From the NCBI GenBank assembly GCA_944472155.2, contig OX235279.1:62965564-63029563 (forward strand): DNA of 64,000 nucleotides. The letters run 5' to 3'. A program made the translations under genes and the position numbers. This stretch comes from Trichobilharzia szidati (taxonomy: Eukaryota > Platyhelminthes > Trematoda > Strigeidida > Schistosomatidae). Every line of letters begins with the position of its first letter. Position 1 is the stretch's first letter. Below, in pieces: positions 1-11,352 of this stretch. Below the pieces are notes generated by a model. That model saw only the letters and a program-made list of their open reading frames with translations. It was not told the origin of the DNA and searched no databases.

Positions 1-805
1 CTATTTTCCCAGTAGAAATCATAAGTGCTATATTAATAAGACCCCATTGGATCTAAAATTCAGGTTGTACAGCTTGTCTTCAGCTTCAGTCAACTGATGA
101 CCTTACTTAATTTACCCTTTAATTTCATGTGTGTTTCTGGTGGTATAATCGCACAACTGGTTTAATGCGTCGTGAAACTCAACTTATGTTTATCATCAAC
201 CACAAAGACATGCTCTACATTGTTAGCAGAGTATCATTTGGAATCTAGTAAGACATAGACTCTTTTCACTATCTATCAGTCCGAGTCTGTATCGATTTGT
301 TCTCAGATTCACTTTAGTTGCGAACTAATAAGAATCTGCATTTGAAAATAGTGAGTAAATTCGATGTCACTTGTAAATTCCATACATCTTTCAATTCCTA
401 CGTCTACTTCTTAGTATTTTCCATTTTCTTATTCAATTCTTGAAATGATTTGAAACTAGATTAGTAAACAGAAGGACTGACTAGTAAGCAATAGAACAGG
501 TTTTCTTTCGATGGAAATTAGATATCACTGCCATATGATTTTATGTCCAACAAAGCATTATGAGAAGAAAATATTTATTCTTATCTACGGCTGAAAATGA
601 GGTCAAAATAGCTTATACGCGTACGTACGTTTTAAAGGCAATGTGTCAAGAGACATACAGAAATCCATATTAATAGTAAACAGTGAATTTTATCACTCTA
701 TGAGGATTTAGTTTTCCTATGTCCTGTAGCATGTTGAACACGGAGTATAGCTGTGCAGCCTCTGAAACACCATAGAAAACATAAATTATGTGGGAAAACA
801 TTTTC
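1..805. other. Stretch without recognised gene
   Basis: I see no exon with convincing splice borders and no recognisable repeat here. The last 12 bases (794-805) form the left target-site duplication of the X element that follows. An N-terminal exon of TEX2 could lie in or left of this stretch, but nothing supports one. Confidence 0.5.
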
Positions 806-1428
806 AAAAACATTTTTCTCCAAAGCCTCAGGATGGTCGGGGGTGGGTGCCTTGCGCTGCGGGTTGGCCACCCTTCCGCACACCTCTTGAAATGCTCCCA
901 GATGACCGGGCGTCTTACATAGCCTCTCCTGAGGAAGTCCTACTCACTGCCTCCACGTGGCGGAGGTGTTTTTCACCAAAGTGAGAGGGCGAAAGCGGAT
1001 GCCCGGCGCTCTTCACCGGGTTGACTGTCCATTGGATGACAGTCTAGGGGAGATGGCTAAACCCTGATTCCAAACCTCCAACGACTGGCGTATGAAGCTC
1101 ACTGGAGCTCACCGGCAGACGTATGGACAAAGGGCTTGTTGGATGTCCTGGATGTCTGGCCCCATTCAAAAAGGCGTATGAACCGAACTCCGGTCACCGG
1201 CTGCCAATGGATAGTGGACTCCCTACTCCACTCCTACTGCGCCTTGTAGGTCACACTTGGTTGTGCAAAGGCTAGAGCTGCACTCTCAAACAAAAGGCCG
1301 AGCGATTCTGGGGACATCACTCGTACCAAATTCCCATGAAACTTCATGAACTCTCTTACAAACGATTCGAGATGTTCATGAAGCCGGCTCATCCTCCCGT
1401 AGGAGATAGCCGAAGTAAACGAACGAAC
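806..1428 (+). mobile_element. Element X, copy 1
   Basis: A 623 bp, comparatively GC-rich element bounded by the 12 bp direct repeat gaaaacattttc (794-805 and 1429-1440). The same sequence recurs at 7848-8485, 56593-57188 and 59156-59750. In this orientation it starts near aaagcctcaggatgg and ends in short AAGTA or GAAC type repeats, as expected of a 3' end made by target-primed reverse transcription. No protein domain, tRNA A/B box or hammerhead core was recognised. It is probably a non-autonomous retroelement, but its class is open. Short ORFs inside are not conserved in frame between copies. Confidence 0.75.
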
Positions 1429-1689
1429 GAAAACATTTTCCCATTAGATTTTCGTTGTTACTTCATGATACGAAGTGACTCATAATTTTGAACTTTGTGC
1501 AACTGATTAATATAGTTGACAAATTACACTGTAACATCAAGAATGAAGTATTCAACAATAGGTCTTCTCAATGCACTTCTGTATGTATATTTTTCTTTGA
1601 AAACTTGATCCCTCGTAGAAATTTAAAGAATGGCTTTCTTATTTTTCACCCTATTATTTATTTCATATTTTCTCTATATGACACCCTGT

Positions 1690-1963
1690 ATTATTATTAT
1701 TATTTCCTTTAATTCCTAGAGGAACATAGGACTTCAGCCATGCGTCTCCATTGCGTTCGGTTCTTTGCTGTAGTTTTCACCTGGCTCCAAGTCTGCCCAC
1801 ACGCTTTCAATTCCTCTTCACATGATCTCCTCCAGGTCACCCTTGGACGACCAACTCGTCGCTTCCCTTTCGGGTTCCACTCGAGGGCTTGTCTAGTGAT
1901 GTCACTTGCTGGTTTCCTCAGAGTGTGTCCAATCCATCTCCATTTCTTCCTGCCTATTTGTTT
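1690..1963 (-). mobile_element. RTE-A LINE, 3' end fragment
   Basis: Read on the minus strand, the translation contains WRRSCEEELKACGQTWSQVK, the conserved C-terminal tail of the RTE-A/B reverse transcriptases in this window, and ends in an ATT/AAT repeat. It is strongly 5' truncated. The 8 bp direct repeat caccctgt (1682-1689 and 1964-1971) is a plausible target-site duplication. Confidence 0.8.
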
Positions 1964-2466
1964 CACCCTGTGGAAAATGCAAATTATTGTCCTTGCCTTT
2001 GTTGCGTTGGCTTTCACTGATGCCAACCCAATATTCAGTGCAGAAATACAAATTTCATTACAAATGCTTTACGGCTAATTTAGCAATGAGCACTGCATTT
2101 AACTGTTGTTATAAGCTCTGGGAATAATCTTCAGTCTCTTCAATTATGCATAATATAGTTTATACTAATACTTCAAATTGCATGTGGACAACACTCATCC
2201 TTATAGTGGTTTATTCACAAAAATAATTTATTTTCCGGGTGTAGTGGCTGGTGCGGTGCAGCATGGTTATCTTAAATTTCACTATCCTTATTTGTAGCTG
2301 CGACTCCTGGAATCATAATGTCTTTTATTGTTTTGTGTGCAGTTCTCTGAGCCTTCATTCTCTGAAAACTTGTCTCTGCATTGTAGTTTATGTGGATACG
2401 TTGCTTACGATAGAAATCTATGTAATCAGTGCAAATGTAATATTCACTACTGTGTATTATTATTTC

Positions 2467-2997
2467 ATCAACCTGAAACCAATCTGGAAATCTTCGTCAC
2501 TCAGCCTGCATCAACAACAAAGTGATTCGGATTTTCAATACAAACGTCAAGTCAGTCAGTTCTTCTATACGTACGGATCAGAAACTTGGCGGGTCACCAA
2601 AAATATTTTCAACAGGTTGCAGACCTTTATCAACAACTGTCTTGGCTCTATACTGAAGATCAGATGGCCGGAAAGAATCACCAACAAGAAACTATGAGAA
2701 CAAACAAAACAAGAACCAATCGCCCAACAAATATGCAGGGGAAAGTGGAGATGGATTGGTCACTCGCTGAGGAGGCCGCTGGGTGACATCGCGCGTCAGG
2801 CCCTCGAGTCGAACCCGAAAGGGAAGCGGCGAGTGGGACGTGTAAGGTTGACATGGAGGAGATCGTGTGAAGAGGAATTGAAACAGCATGGACTAACATG
2901 GATGCAAGTGAAAAGTACAGCAGAAGACAGAAGCAAGTGGAGACGTGCAGTTGAAGCCCTATGTTCCACTAGGAACCCAAGGGAACAATAATAATAA
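2467..2997 (+). mobile_element. RTE-B LINE, 5'-truncated copy
   Basis: The sequence aligns by eye with 49305-49826, the RTE-B copy at 48875-49826. It includes the LKPIWKSSSL stretch, the WRRSCEEELKQHGLTWMQVK-like tail and the gaagccctatgttccacta 3' end followed by AAT repeats. Several frame changes show that it is dead. The target-site duplication cannot be resolved because the flanks are low-complexity. Confidence 0.8.
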
Positions 2998-3384
2998 TAT
3001 TAATAATATATTATTATGATTTAATTACCATATACTAAACTACCACTACCTATCCCAATGTTCTGCGTTTGAATTCGATTAGAAGAAATGTATGATAGCA
3101 GTTCACAAAATTTTGAATTAGTCGTATTCTCTGTGCTGTTTGATTTAATTGCGAAGCTTTCGTCGTCCCTCTAGACAACAACTTCAGCGCAGGTTTTAGT
3201 ATGAAGTGAACTTATTTGAATTCTCCATGACTGATATAATTGTATCTCCTGTCAACTATTGTCGTGATTGGTTGTTGTTAGTTTACGTCCCTATTGATCA
3301 TTATTATTCACTTGGAATTTGAACTTACTTGTCATGTGATTTACTTTTTATTGGTAAATTTGGTCTATATTTATGTGTTTTGTT
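2998..3384. other. Stretch without recognised gene
   Basis: AT-rich DNA between the RTE-B copy and a hammerhead SINE. No gene or repeat was recognised. Confidence 0.4.
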
Positions 3385-3585
3385 GATATTATGTGGCTGA
3401 AGGCTATCGGCAGGAAGCCTTGGACCTAGGTCTCTTGTTAGTTGGCACTCGTCAGCAAGGCGTATATGCAACCTTGAAGGAACTCATGTCCCTTCTGAGA
3501 CTCGAACCCGTGAAACCAAGGGCTACAGTTAGAGACGGTACCACTGAGCTATTCGGGCTCGCCATCGAATTCCTGTAGGACTGTA
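3385..3585 (-). mobile_element. tRNA-headed hammerhead SINE (family 1)
   Basis: On the minus strand the element opens with a tRNA-like head: an A-box region (aatagctcagtggtaccg) and a B box (gggttcgagtc). A hammerhead motif follows (3461-3417), then a 3' part ending near gatagccttcagccac. The head implies an RNA polymerase III promoter. The layout is that of Schistosoma SmAlpha-type SINEs. A second, more decayed copy lies at 40905-41090, and a scrap of the 3' end at about 3696-3725. Confidence 0.75.
3417..3461 (-). ncRNA. Hammerhead ribozyme motif, near-canonical
   Basis: On the minus strand, stem I is gccttg paired with caaggc (6 perfect pairs). It is followed by the CTGACGAG core, a weak stem II, and GAGA where the canonical core has GAAA. 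Stem III is ACC..GGT, then the TC cleavage position. Thus all core bases are present except one A-to-G change in the second core strand, which may reduce or abolish cleavage. This is a type I hammerhead as in SmAlpha repeats. Confidence 0.7.
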
Positions 3586-3694
3586 CTGAATACTTTGATT
3601 GGGCACTAACCAGTAACTAGTGCAATGTATCTAGTCCTAGGTAAATGTAGCCACCATTCTAGGCGACTCCCCATCACAGGGCACTTTGAACTGT

Positions 3695-4075
3695 TGATAT
3701 TAGGTGGCTGGAGGCAATCGGCAAACTTGACTGATAGAATTTGGTCTGCATTAAACAGAGGACTAGATACACTACACTAGTTACTAACCAGTGTTCAATT
3801 AAAGTATTGTATGTGTTAATTGCTGATTCACCTGAGTACCAGGATTCCAGAAATTCCCTGGCATTTTTGGTGTTTCCTCCACTTAAAATTTCCACATTAT
3901 CCCAGTCCAATTGGTGTCCGTAAGTATCTACATGCATTAATATGAAAGAATAGATATCATGCCTTTTTACAGCTAATATGTGTTCTTGGATTCGGATTCG
4001 AAGGGGACGCCCACTTTGACCAGGAGATACAATTATGTCATTCTTAGAGAATTCAAATAAGTTCACTTCATGCTG
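3695..4075 (-). mobile_element. Penelope-like element fragment (GIY-YIG region)
   Basis: The minus-strand ORF contains QSGRPLRIRIQEHILAVKRH, GHQLDWDNVEIL and NTKNAREFLESW. This matches, residue for residue over long stretches, the PLE at 19612-20515 and corresponds to the C-terminal GIY-YIG endonuclease of Penelope-like elements. The catalytic YIG itself is not preserved. The fragment lacks the reverse transcriptase and is a relic. Confidence 0.75.
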
Positions 4076-4643
4076 AAACCTCCATTAGTTCATGAAATTA
4101 CTGTTCGAAACGGAAAAGCTGTGCGGTTTATATTCACGAGTTTTCGGATTGTAGTGGCTATTCCTATGTTTCCTATTGTTGACACTGTCCTCCTGTTCAA
4201 TTGTGAAGTTGCTCAACATGACACTTGTATCTATTTTCTTTTCTTGTAGTTTCATATAATAGAGTATTGCGTTTATCTGTGTTGTAAAGACTGATGACCT
4301 AAGCTAACTTCACAAGGAAAGGTAAATAAGTAGTGTTTTGAAAACTGACTTCTAACCCTAAATTGCAAAATTTCAGTTGGTTATTTATATAATAAACTAC
4401 ATTTACATCAGATCAAAGACCTGTTTCCAGCAGAATTGTTCTTCCATTTAAAAGTATTATGACAGTATTGCTCTCATACCTTCGGTTTATGTATCACGGA
4501 CATTATTTTCACATTGCTTTCAAAGTGCCACGTTGTTCTACCTTCTATATTACATTTTAAGTTTTATGGATAAATATACTCGTGCACTTCGAATCATATA
4601 GTCTCTCTCTCTTTCTATTCTACTTCCTTTCATATTGTAACAG

Positions 4644-5151
4644 ATTTTCGTCTTGGATACTATACTCGTCTTGTGCATTGGGTTTATTTTCAACTTATTG
4701 GCTATTTAGTGGATTCGTATGGGGTCTAATTATCGGTTGCCTGCTTACATATACGTGTATTTCTTTGCATAATTATCTGTATACTTCTACCGAGTGTACT
4801 AATCAAACTCTGTGTCCTATATCAGGCTTACCATTGAATCAGTTGTGTTGTTCATTGCATTATCGACAAGAACAAGAAGGCTACTACCAAGCCTCACAAT
4901 GGTGGCCAATCTATTCACCTGCCATGCCAAATATGTCTTCTCTGTTGTCTAATACTACTACTACTACTGCTATCGCGAACAACAAACCTGGTAATAAATG
5001 TGTACAACTGAGAAATCTACCTAATTTCACTGTGCCAAATATGCTTGAAGAAGATGTTAACAAGTCAACATCATCTGGTCCATTGGGAAACAGTCTAGGC
5101 TTTAAATATGATAAAAGTGGAAGACCAATTTATAAAGGCTGGTTAAATGAG
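4644..5151 (+). CDS. TEX2: TEX2 exon: membrane anchor and start of PH-like domain
   Basis: The acceptor is a pyrimidine-rich tract ending in cag before 4644; the donor is gag|gtaagt after 5151. One base completes a split codon, then 169 codons follow. Residues 4-41 form two hydrophobic segments (WILYSSCALGLFSTYWLF and GFVWGLIIGCLLTYTCISL), matching the ER hairpin of TEX2. A Ser/Thr/Asn-rich linker follows, then FKYDKSGRPIYKGWLNE, the opening of the PH-like domain. An ORF extends upstream to an ATG at 4582, but that part is intronic polypyrimidine sequence, so the real start lies in an unseen upstream exon. Confidence 0.88.
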
Positions 5152-5394
5152 GTAAGTTAAAAGATTAAAGTTATCTCTGAATATTTATACACCTTTACCT
5201 TTGTAACAACGTAGTATCTATTTGAGTGGGTTTTTGTCATCTTTTTATGAAATAGTTGCCTAATTATTTAATAGTCTTTGGACACACTACCTTACTGGAT
5301 TACCAGTCTTTCTAATTGATCGAACCAAAATTAAGTTAATTATGTACACTTTACTTCTAATCTCATTTGAACTATCAGCAAGCTAAATTATTTG

Positions 5395-6440
5395 TATTAT
5401 TATTCCATTGGGTTCCGAGTAGAATATATAGCTTCAGCAGCACATCCAAATCTACTTCCTCATACTCACTGGCTTCGGTTCCCACACTACCTTCGAAATA
5501 ATGAAGGTTTGTCTTGTTTTATTGATCTTAGCTGGCCTTGATTTCCTATGGTGTGTGCCTCTTGTAGTTGAGACTAGTTCTGCCTAAATAACTGAAGTAA
5601 ATAATTTCCTTTTCATTTCTCTCGTTAATATTGATTGATGCTTGATGTTGTTGTTGTTGGTTAAGTGTCTTCATCACCTCTGTCTTCTGTATGTTCACTT
5701 GAAGTCCTGTCGAGAAACACGAGAAAACCAGGCAGCCTTTAGGCCAGGAAGAGGGTGTATTGATCATATCTTCACCCTCCGACAGATTCTAGAGCATAGG
5801 CATTCTAACCGGCCTCCAACAATCATTATATTTCTTGACCTAATGGCGGCATTCGATTCTGTCGACCGAGAGGTTCTCTGGCGATGCTTGGATGTTAAGG
5901 GAATGCCGAGAAAATACATTGCACTGATTAAGGCACTCTACTCGTACTCATGCAGCCAGGTGAGGGCTTATGGCGAGTTGTCATCTGAAGTGGTGTCCGA
6001 CTAGTGGCGTCCGTCAAGGATGCCCATTATCCCCATTTCTATTCAACTTCATCATAGACGTACTAATGGACTTAACCCTAACTCACTTCAGTGACTCAGG
6101 GATTGACTTGCTACCAGGGAATAATCTCGTTGACTTAGAATATGCAGACGATATAGTCCTTCTAGGTGAGGACGCTGACAAAATGCAGAGTCTTCTGAAC
6201 ACCTTGAGCTGCAATGAAGCCCTGTCTTCACTGCTTCTTCTGTCGGCTCGTTGGTTTTCGCCTGTAGTAGGTCTTGGAGTTTAATGTGACATTAAACATA
6301 CTTTATCCGCGAACTCCAGATTTTCTATAGTCTTCTTATCTGTTCAACGTATGTCTGTCCCTACCGTCTGTTGATTGATCCGACCCGCCACATTTAGGAA
6401 TATCGTCAGTGATAGAAGGCAGTCTTATCTTGTGTTTTCG
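5395..6440 (-). mobile_element. RTE-B LINE copy interrupted by RTE-C fragment
   Basis: The minus-strand 3' end (ATT repeats, then ccattgggttccgag) starts near 5395. RTE-B reverse-transcriptase sequence runs to 5711, resumes at 6215 and fades near 6440. The resumption point (gaagccctgtcttcactgcttc) is exactly the continuation seen in the uninterrupted RTE-B copy at 48875-49826. The element is frame-broken. Confidence 0.7.
5712..6214 (+). mobile_element. RTE-C fragment inserted in RTE-B
   Basis: Translation gives FRPGRGCIDHIFTLRQILEH, AAFDSVDREVLW, SGVRQGCPLSPFLFNFIIDV and LEYADDIVLLGEDADKM: reverse-transcriptase motifs including the YADD catalytic box. A one-base frame change near 5995 breaks the ORF. 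It is flanked by tgaagtcctgtc (5700-5711) and tgaagccctgtc (6215-6226), a 12 bp duplication with one mismatch. The fragment lacks both the 5' and the natural 3' end of RTE-C, which is unusual for target-primed insertion. Confidence 0.8.
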
Positions 6441-6562
6441 ATACAGAGCAGATAAAGAAAAGAAGAAGACTATTAATACAGGTTAATATCAGGCGCATTT
6501 ATCATCGATTGTATTGAAGTAACACTATTCAGGTTAGTATTAAAAGCTTACCTATGCACATG

Positions 6563-6777
6563 TGCGTCGGTGGCATAGCGGTTAGGACGCTCGCCGACCA
6601 TGCACATGGTCCGGGGTTCGATCCCCGGCCGACGCACTCCTTCACCTCGCTAACCCAGAAATAATGCTGGTGAAGAGGGGAGGTTGGGCATGAGGCTAGC
6701 AACCCCATCCTGTAAAATAAACACTGCTACAGGAACTTGAAGCCCTATGTTCCACTGGGGAACGTGAAGGAAAAAAA
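6563..6777 (+). mobile_element. tRNA-headed SINE with RTE-like tail, copy 1
   Basis: A 215 bp element flanked by the perfect 13 bp repeat acctatgcacatg (6550-6562 and 6778-6790). The head reads like a tRNA gene, with an A box in gtggcatagcggttaggacgc and a B box in ggttcgatccccggc. These are internal RNA polymerase III promoter elements. The body is followed by ttgaagccctatgttccact and a poly-A tail. That 20-base string is shared exactly with the 3' end of RTE-B, suggesting that RTE-B supplies the reverse transcriptase. Sister copies lie at 31398-31604 and 43226-43457. Confidence 0.85.
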
Positions 6778-7847
6778 ACCTATGCACATGAAAGTGATTC
6801 ATTGTAATATCGTTGCGAATTATAACCATTTTATTTTCTCCTCTTTAGTGATTTTCATACTGTGAATAGATTCGGTTTTGTGAACAATATTTGTTTTTCT
6901 TTTCTTCAAAACATGACTCTCATTCTCTTTTCATCGTAATTTTTCGTTAGCCAGCGTTTGATTTCTGAAACATTTTTCTGTCTGCTAGAATTAATTATGC
7001 TCCTATTTACTTGTGACCATATCCTTACTGTTGGTTGGCAGGGTGCTTCTTTATGGAATTCCGAGGGTACGTGCATATCTACAGGAGCTTATGGAGATGT
7101 AGCTTTCTTTATGTGTTTACTATCTGAGACTACACTACAGTACACTGTCTATTGATGTATAACTACTTTTAGGCTGTTGCACAGTTTATGTTCTGATGAA
7201 TGATTTTTTTTCCATATACATTGTGAATGGTGTTCGCGTAAACATGGGTTAGAGTGATTTCTGGTAAATCATCACTTACATTAATGCATTTGGATCGTAA
7301 CGTAACGGCATAACGTTCAAATATAAGAAAGCGGAGATTGTTTATTCATGCTGCTGTAGCTGACACAGAGAAGATAGACACTGCTAGGAAAAATATTTTT
7401 TTACACGGTAAAAGCGGTAAATATGCCTTACAACTGTAATCATCCATTATCTACAATGATTCATTCACTGACTATACCACTCCCACAAATAAACTGAAAT
7501 TCTGGAATGAAGAAAGAACAAACATATTCACAGGGTAATACGAACTCGTTTTATTTCGTGGATTCGCTTCAACTGCGTACATCCTAAATAAATTAATTAT
7601 GTGTTACAAAATTTCTGAACATACGTTTTACAATGACTTCAAGTTATATGTACAAAGTATAGGCACCATAATTTCAAAGATACTGTAAGTAGACAATTAT
7701 TTAGTGTTAAGGGAGTAACTGTTTATATAGTTATTAGACAAAGAGATGGAGTTTTGATTTCGCTTGGAAACAAGGATGGACTAGAGACGAAATACAAGAT
7801 AGAACAACAGAGTTAATTTATACATATCAGGAGGGTGAGGGTGAATA

Positions 7848-8485
7848 CTTACTTTTTACTTTACTACGGCTATCTCCTACGGGAGGATGAGCCGGCTTCA
7901 TGAACATCTCGAATCATCGCTGCCCAGGCGCGGCGATCTGATGAGGAGAGTTCATGAAGTTTCATGGGAATTTGGTACGAGTGATGTCCCCAGAATCGCT
8001 CGGCCTTTTGTTTGAGAGTGCAGCTCTAGCCTTTACACAACCAAGTGTGGCCTACAAGGCAGTAGGAGTGGAGTAGGGAGTCCACTATCCATTGGCAGCC
8101 GGTGACCGGAGTTCGGTTCATACGCCTTTTTGAATGGGGCCAGACATCCAGGACATCCAACAAGCCCTTTGTCCATACGTCTGCCGGTGAGCTCCAGTGA
8201 GCTTCATACGCCAGTCGTTGGAGGTTTGGAATCAGGGTTTAGCCATCTCCCCTAGACTGTCATCCAATGGACAGTCAACCCGGTGAAGAGCGCCGGGCAT
8301 CCGCTTTCGCCCTCTCACTTTGGTGAAAAACACCTCCGCCACGTGAAGGCAGTGAGTAGGACTTCCTCAGGAGAGGTTATGTAAGACGCCCGGTCATATG
8401 GGAGCATTTCAAGAGTTGTGCGGAGGGGTGGCCAACCCGCAGCGCAAGGCACCCACACCCGACCATCCTGAGGCTTTGGAAGGTC
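7848..8485 (-). mobile_element. Element X, copy 2
   Basis: A 638 bp copy flanked by the perfect 13 bp repeat gtgagggtgaata (7835-7847 and 8486-8498). It keeps about 30 bases around 7917-7945 that are missing from copies 3 and 4, so it is closer to a full-length form than the copies inside RTE-C. The minus-strand 3' end carries a short taagt/aaagt repeat. Confidence 0.78.
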
Positions 8486-10179
8486 GTGAGGGTGAATAGT
8501 GGAGTAAGATTAAAAAATAGATAAAATAATTTGATTTAGTAGATTTGGAACCTCAATAGTGAGTTCACCTCAATGGGTGAAAATTAAAATTGAGTGGAAT
8601 GTTATGCAACAGGACAAAACAAACTGAAATTATCAGTGTTACTGCTTTACTCTGTGATGAGATAGTAATTATTAAATTAAATGGTTTTGAGAAAATAAGA
8701 CCGCTTTAATCCTCTTTTCATGCTAAGACTTGGAGAGGGTTGATGATCCATTATGATTGACTGTTGGTTGATCTCTCTAGAGAAATAAGAACAACATGAC
8801 ATATTGGTTTAGCATGTTTTCCATTCTTTCAAAAACGATAGTCTAAACCACCTTCAGAACCTTTTGTTTGAGGTATATAACTATACAAGAGTAAGTGGAT
8901 TAATCAAGCCTTATGCGAAACTCATTTTTTTCATCTTATTTCAATAGACGTTTCTTACAAGTCATATCTTGACTTTTTGTAACTTGTGGAGTTCATCAAA
9001 TCAATTTAAAGAAGAGTTAATGCTAACACTCGGAGATAATCACACTACAGTAATCATCGGCCCACAATCTCTTACTGATTCAATCTTTGAATCGTAACAT
9101 ATTTACCTGATCCTGAGTTTAGTTTACGACACCATCCTAGTACTGCTGAAGAACCTTTCATCAGGCCGAAATGGTTGTCAGTCAGTATTCTTTGACTTTC
9201 AGTAATTTTTAACAGAATTCTGCTAGTGGCATAGTGTGTACATTGAAATGAATCAAACTCCAACATCTTAGTTTCACTTCTGTTGTAATATGGTAATTGG
9301 CTATATCTCTTGCATATTCTATATTTAACTTCACTGCATTTACAATGTAGCCTTTATTTTCATCATGACAATTTAGCTCATTTCAGTCACTCGGATATAT
9401 ATTTTCTTCTGTTGTGATCATGTACGTTAATCCCACGTGCCTACCTAAAACAATAAAAAATTATCTCTATGGCTACATAGTTTAAGATTGATCAGTTTAA
9501 GAAAAGTTTCAAGTTGTTAAGCAGTGAAACTGGTAATCTTCTTGAATTTAAGCTTGTCAATGATGCTTGTTATCAGTAAGTGTCTGTCAAATTCACTTTC
9601 AAGTTTCATTAAGTGAAAAACACTTTTCCAGAGCAACAGATAGACCTCTTTTTTTCTTTTTCACAACTCAACCTAGATGATTGTAATTGATGATATGATG
9701 ATATACTGATCAATTTATTTTAAAAAGACACTTGTAATGGCTACTTAGCTAGAAAGAGATAAAGTGGCAAATCAAGAAAGCGTTTGGTGACTGGATAAAG
9801 AATCAATATTTTATTTGTTATTCTTATCTTAATGGAAAAGTAATTCATTGAGAAGAAATCAGGTCATTCAACTGCAAACAATATATATATGTTCAATTAT
9901 TATATTCACAATTCCTTTATATTGTTGTCTATCTGAGTGGTGAATACGATATAATATTATATTATTGGCATAAGAGACAAATTGTTATATCTTTTAAGTG
10001 CAGTCTTCATTCGTCGTGTTCTTTCTGATCACCTAAAGATGTTATATACACATTGGTTTTTTGCTAATGTATGTGTGTGTGGGACGTGTAAATACACGAA
10101 TAACCATTGATGTATTGTCGTGTTTTTATCTATGATTTGTACAGTTCCAGTTTCTGTAATTCCAGATACCTTCCTCGCC

Positions 10180-10480
10180 GGATTTCGACTCTGACAGACG
10201 TTCATTAAAAGTCAGGTTTCCATCTGATCAAACTAGAAAACGGTCCTTTGAACAACCTTATCAGAAAGTTCTCATTTTATTGCCGGTATGTGGATGATAC
10301 CTTCATTCTTTGTGGAAATGATTTAGGGAGGAACGCAATAATATCTCAATTCAATGAATTACATTCAGCTGTCAAATTCACGTGTGAAGAATCTCAAGGT
10401 TAAATTGCCTTATTAGAAATCCTACTGACAAGAGGCCCAGACGATAGCATAAAATGGAATTTGCCTAGGAAAAGTGTTTA
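10180..10480 (+). mobile_element. Penelope-like reverse transcriptase fragment
   Basis: One frame reads RYVDDTFILCGNDLGRN followed by FNELHSAVKFTCEESQG, a stop, then IALLEILLTRGPDDSIKW. RYVDDTF with downstream hydrophobic strands is the catalytic motif C region of Penelope-like reverse transcriptases. The stop and the short length show it is a relic, and it ends where the minus-strand RTE-B copy begins. Confidence 0.65.
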
Positions 10481-10484
10481 TTAT

Positions 10485-11352
10485 GATTGTTATTATTCCT
10501 TTGGGTTCCGAGTGAAACATAGGGCTTCAAAATCACATCTACACCTTGTTCCCTTCTCTTCTGTCCTCTTCATCTGCGTCCACGATTGCCCATAATCTCT
10601 CATCTCTTCCTCACACTATCTCCTCCATGTCACACTCGCACCGACGACCCATTTCTTCGCTTCCCATAGTGATTCCACTCGAGTAATGGCCTGGCGCGTG
10701 GTGTCATTTGACGGCCTCCTCAACGTATGCACGACACATCTCCATTTCCTGCTACGTATCTGTTGAGTGATCGGCTCTTGGTTGGTTTGTTGCCAGGGTT
10801 TCTTGTTACTAATTCTTCCTAGCTGGCCCTTTGGTCTTCAGTATGCAGCTAGCGAAGGCAGCTGTTGATAAAAGGCTGCAACCTATTGGAAATCCTTTTC
10901 GTGACACACTGGCCAAGTTTCTGACCCATACAGAAGAAATGACTTCACATTTGTGTTGAAAATCAAAAACTTGCTCTGTATGCTGAGGCGGAGTGCAGAA
11001 GATTTCCAAACTGGTTTCGGGTTGATGATTCTGGCCTGCTTTGATATCTTCATCCGTCCCGACTGCCTGTAGTTGACACGATAAGTGAACGAGGTAACCT
11101 CTGCTAAATCTCCCCCGTTGATGCTGATTGGTGCTGGTTGTTGTTGCTGTTGCGGTTCGTTGGTTATCTTCATCACCTGTGTCTTCTCTATGCTCCCCTG
11201 GAGTCTTGTCTTCTCCAACTGCTTATTCAGCCAGTGTGTTGGTTTTCACCCACAAGTCTTCGAGTCTGTGTGACATTGAACATAAATCACCCGAGAAATC
11301 CAGATCGTCTAGAGTCTACTTATCGGTGGTCCAGCGTACTCCTATCTCGACT
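10485..11352 (-). mobile_element. RTE-B LINE, 5'-truncated copy
   Basis: On the minus strand it contains the KTQVMKITNEPQQQQQPAPI and INGGDLAEVTSFTY stretches and the diverged C-terminal tail, ending in the ATT repeat at 10485. It is broken by frameshifts. It lies between two Penelope-like fragments, so it may have inserted into a PLE. Confidence 0.75.

Noticed and set aside
790..984. ORFs within element X as a conserved small protein (also 56900-57124 and 59220-59444)
   Set aside because: Frames are not maintained between the four copies; apparent conservation in copies 3 and 4 is only because they are the two palindrome arms.
4582..4643. Start codon for TEX2 at 4582
   Set aside because: The 20 residues before the exon come from a pyrimidine-rich acceptor tract, and vertebrate TEX2 has a long N-terminal region before the membrane anchor.
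6563..6640. A tRNA gene
   Set aside because: A and B boxes are present but no full cloverleaf can be drawn, and the unit continues into a SINE body with tail and target duplications. The same holds for 31398, 43226, 41290 and 51600.
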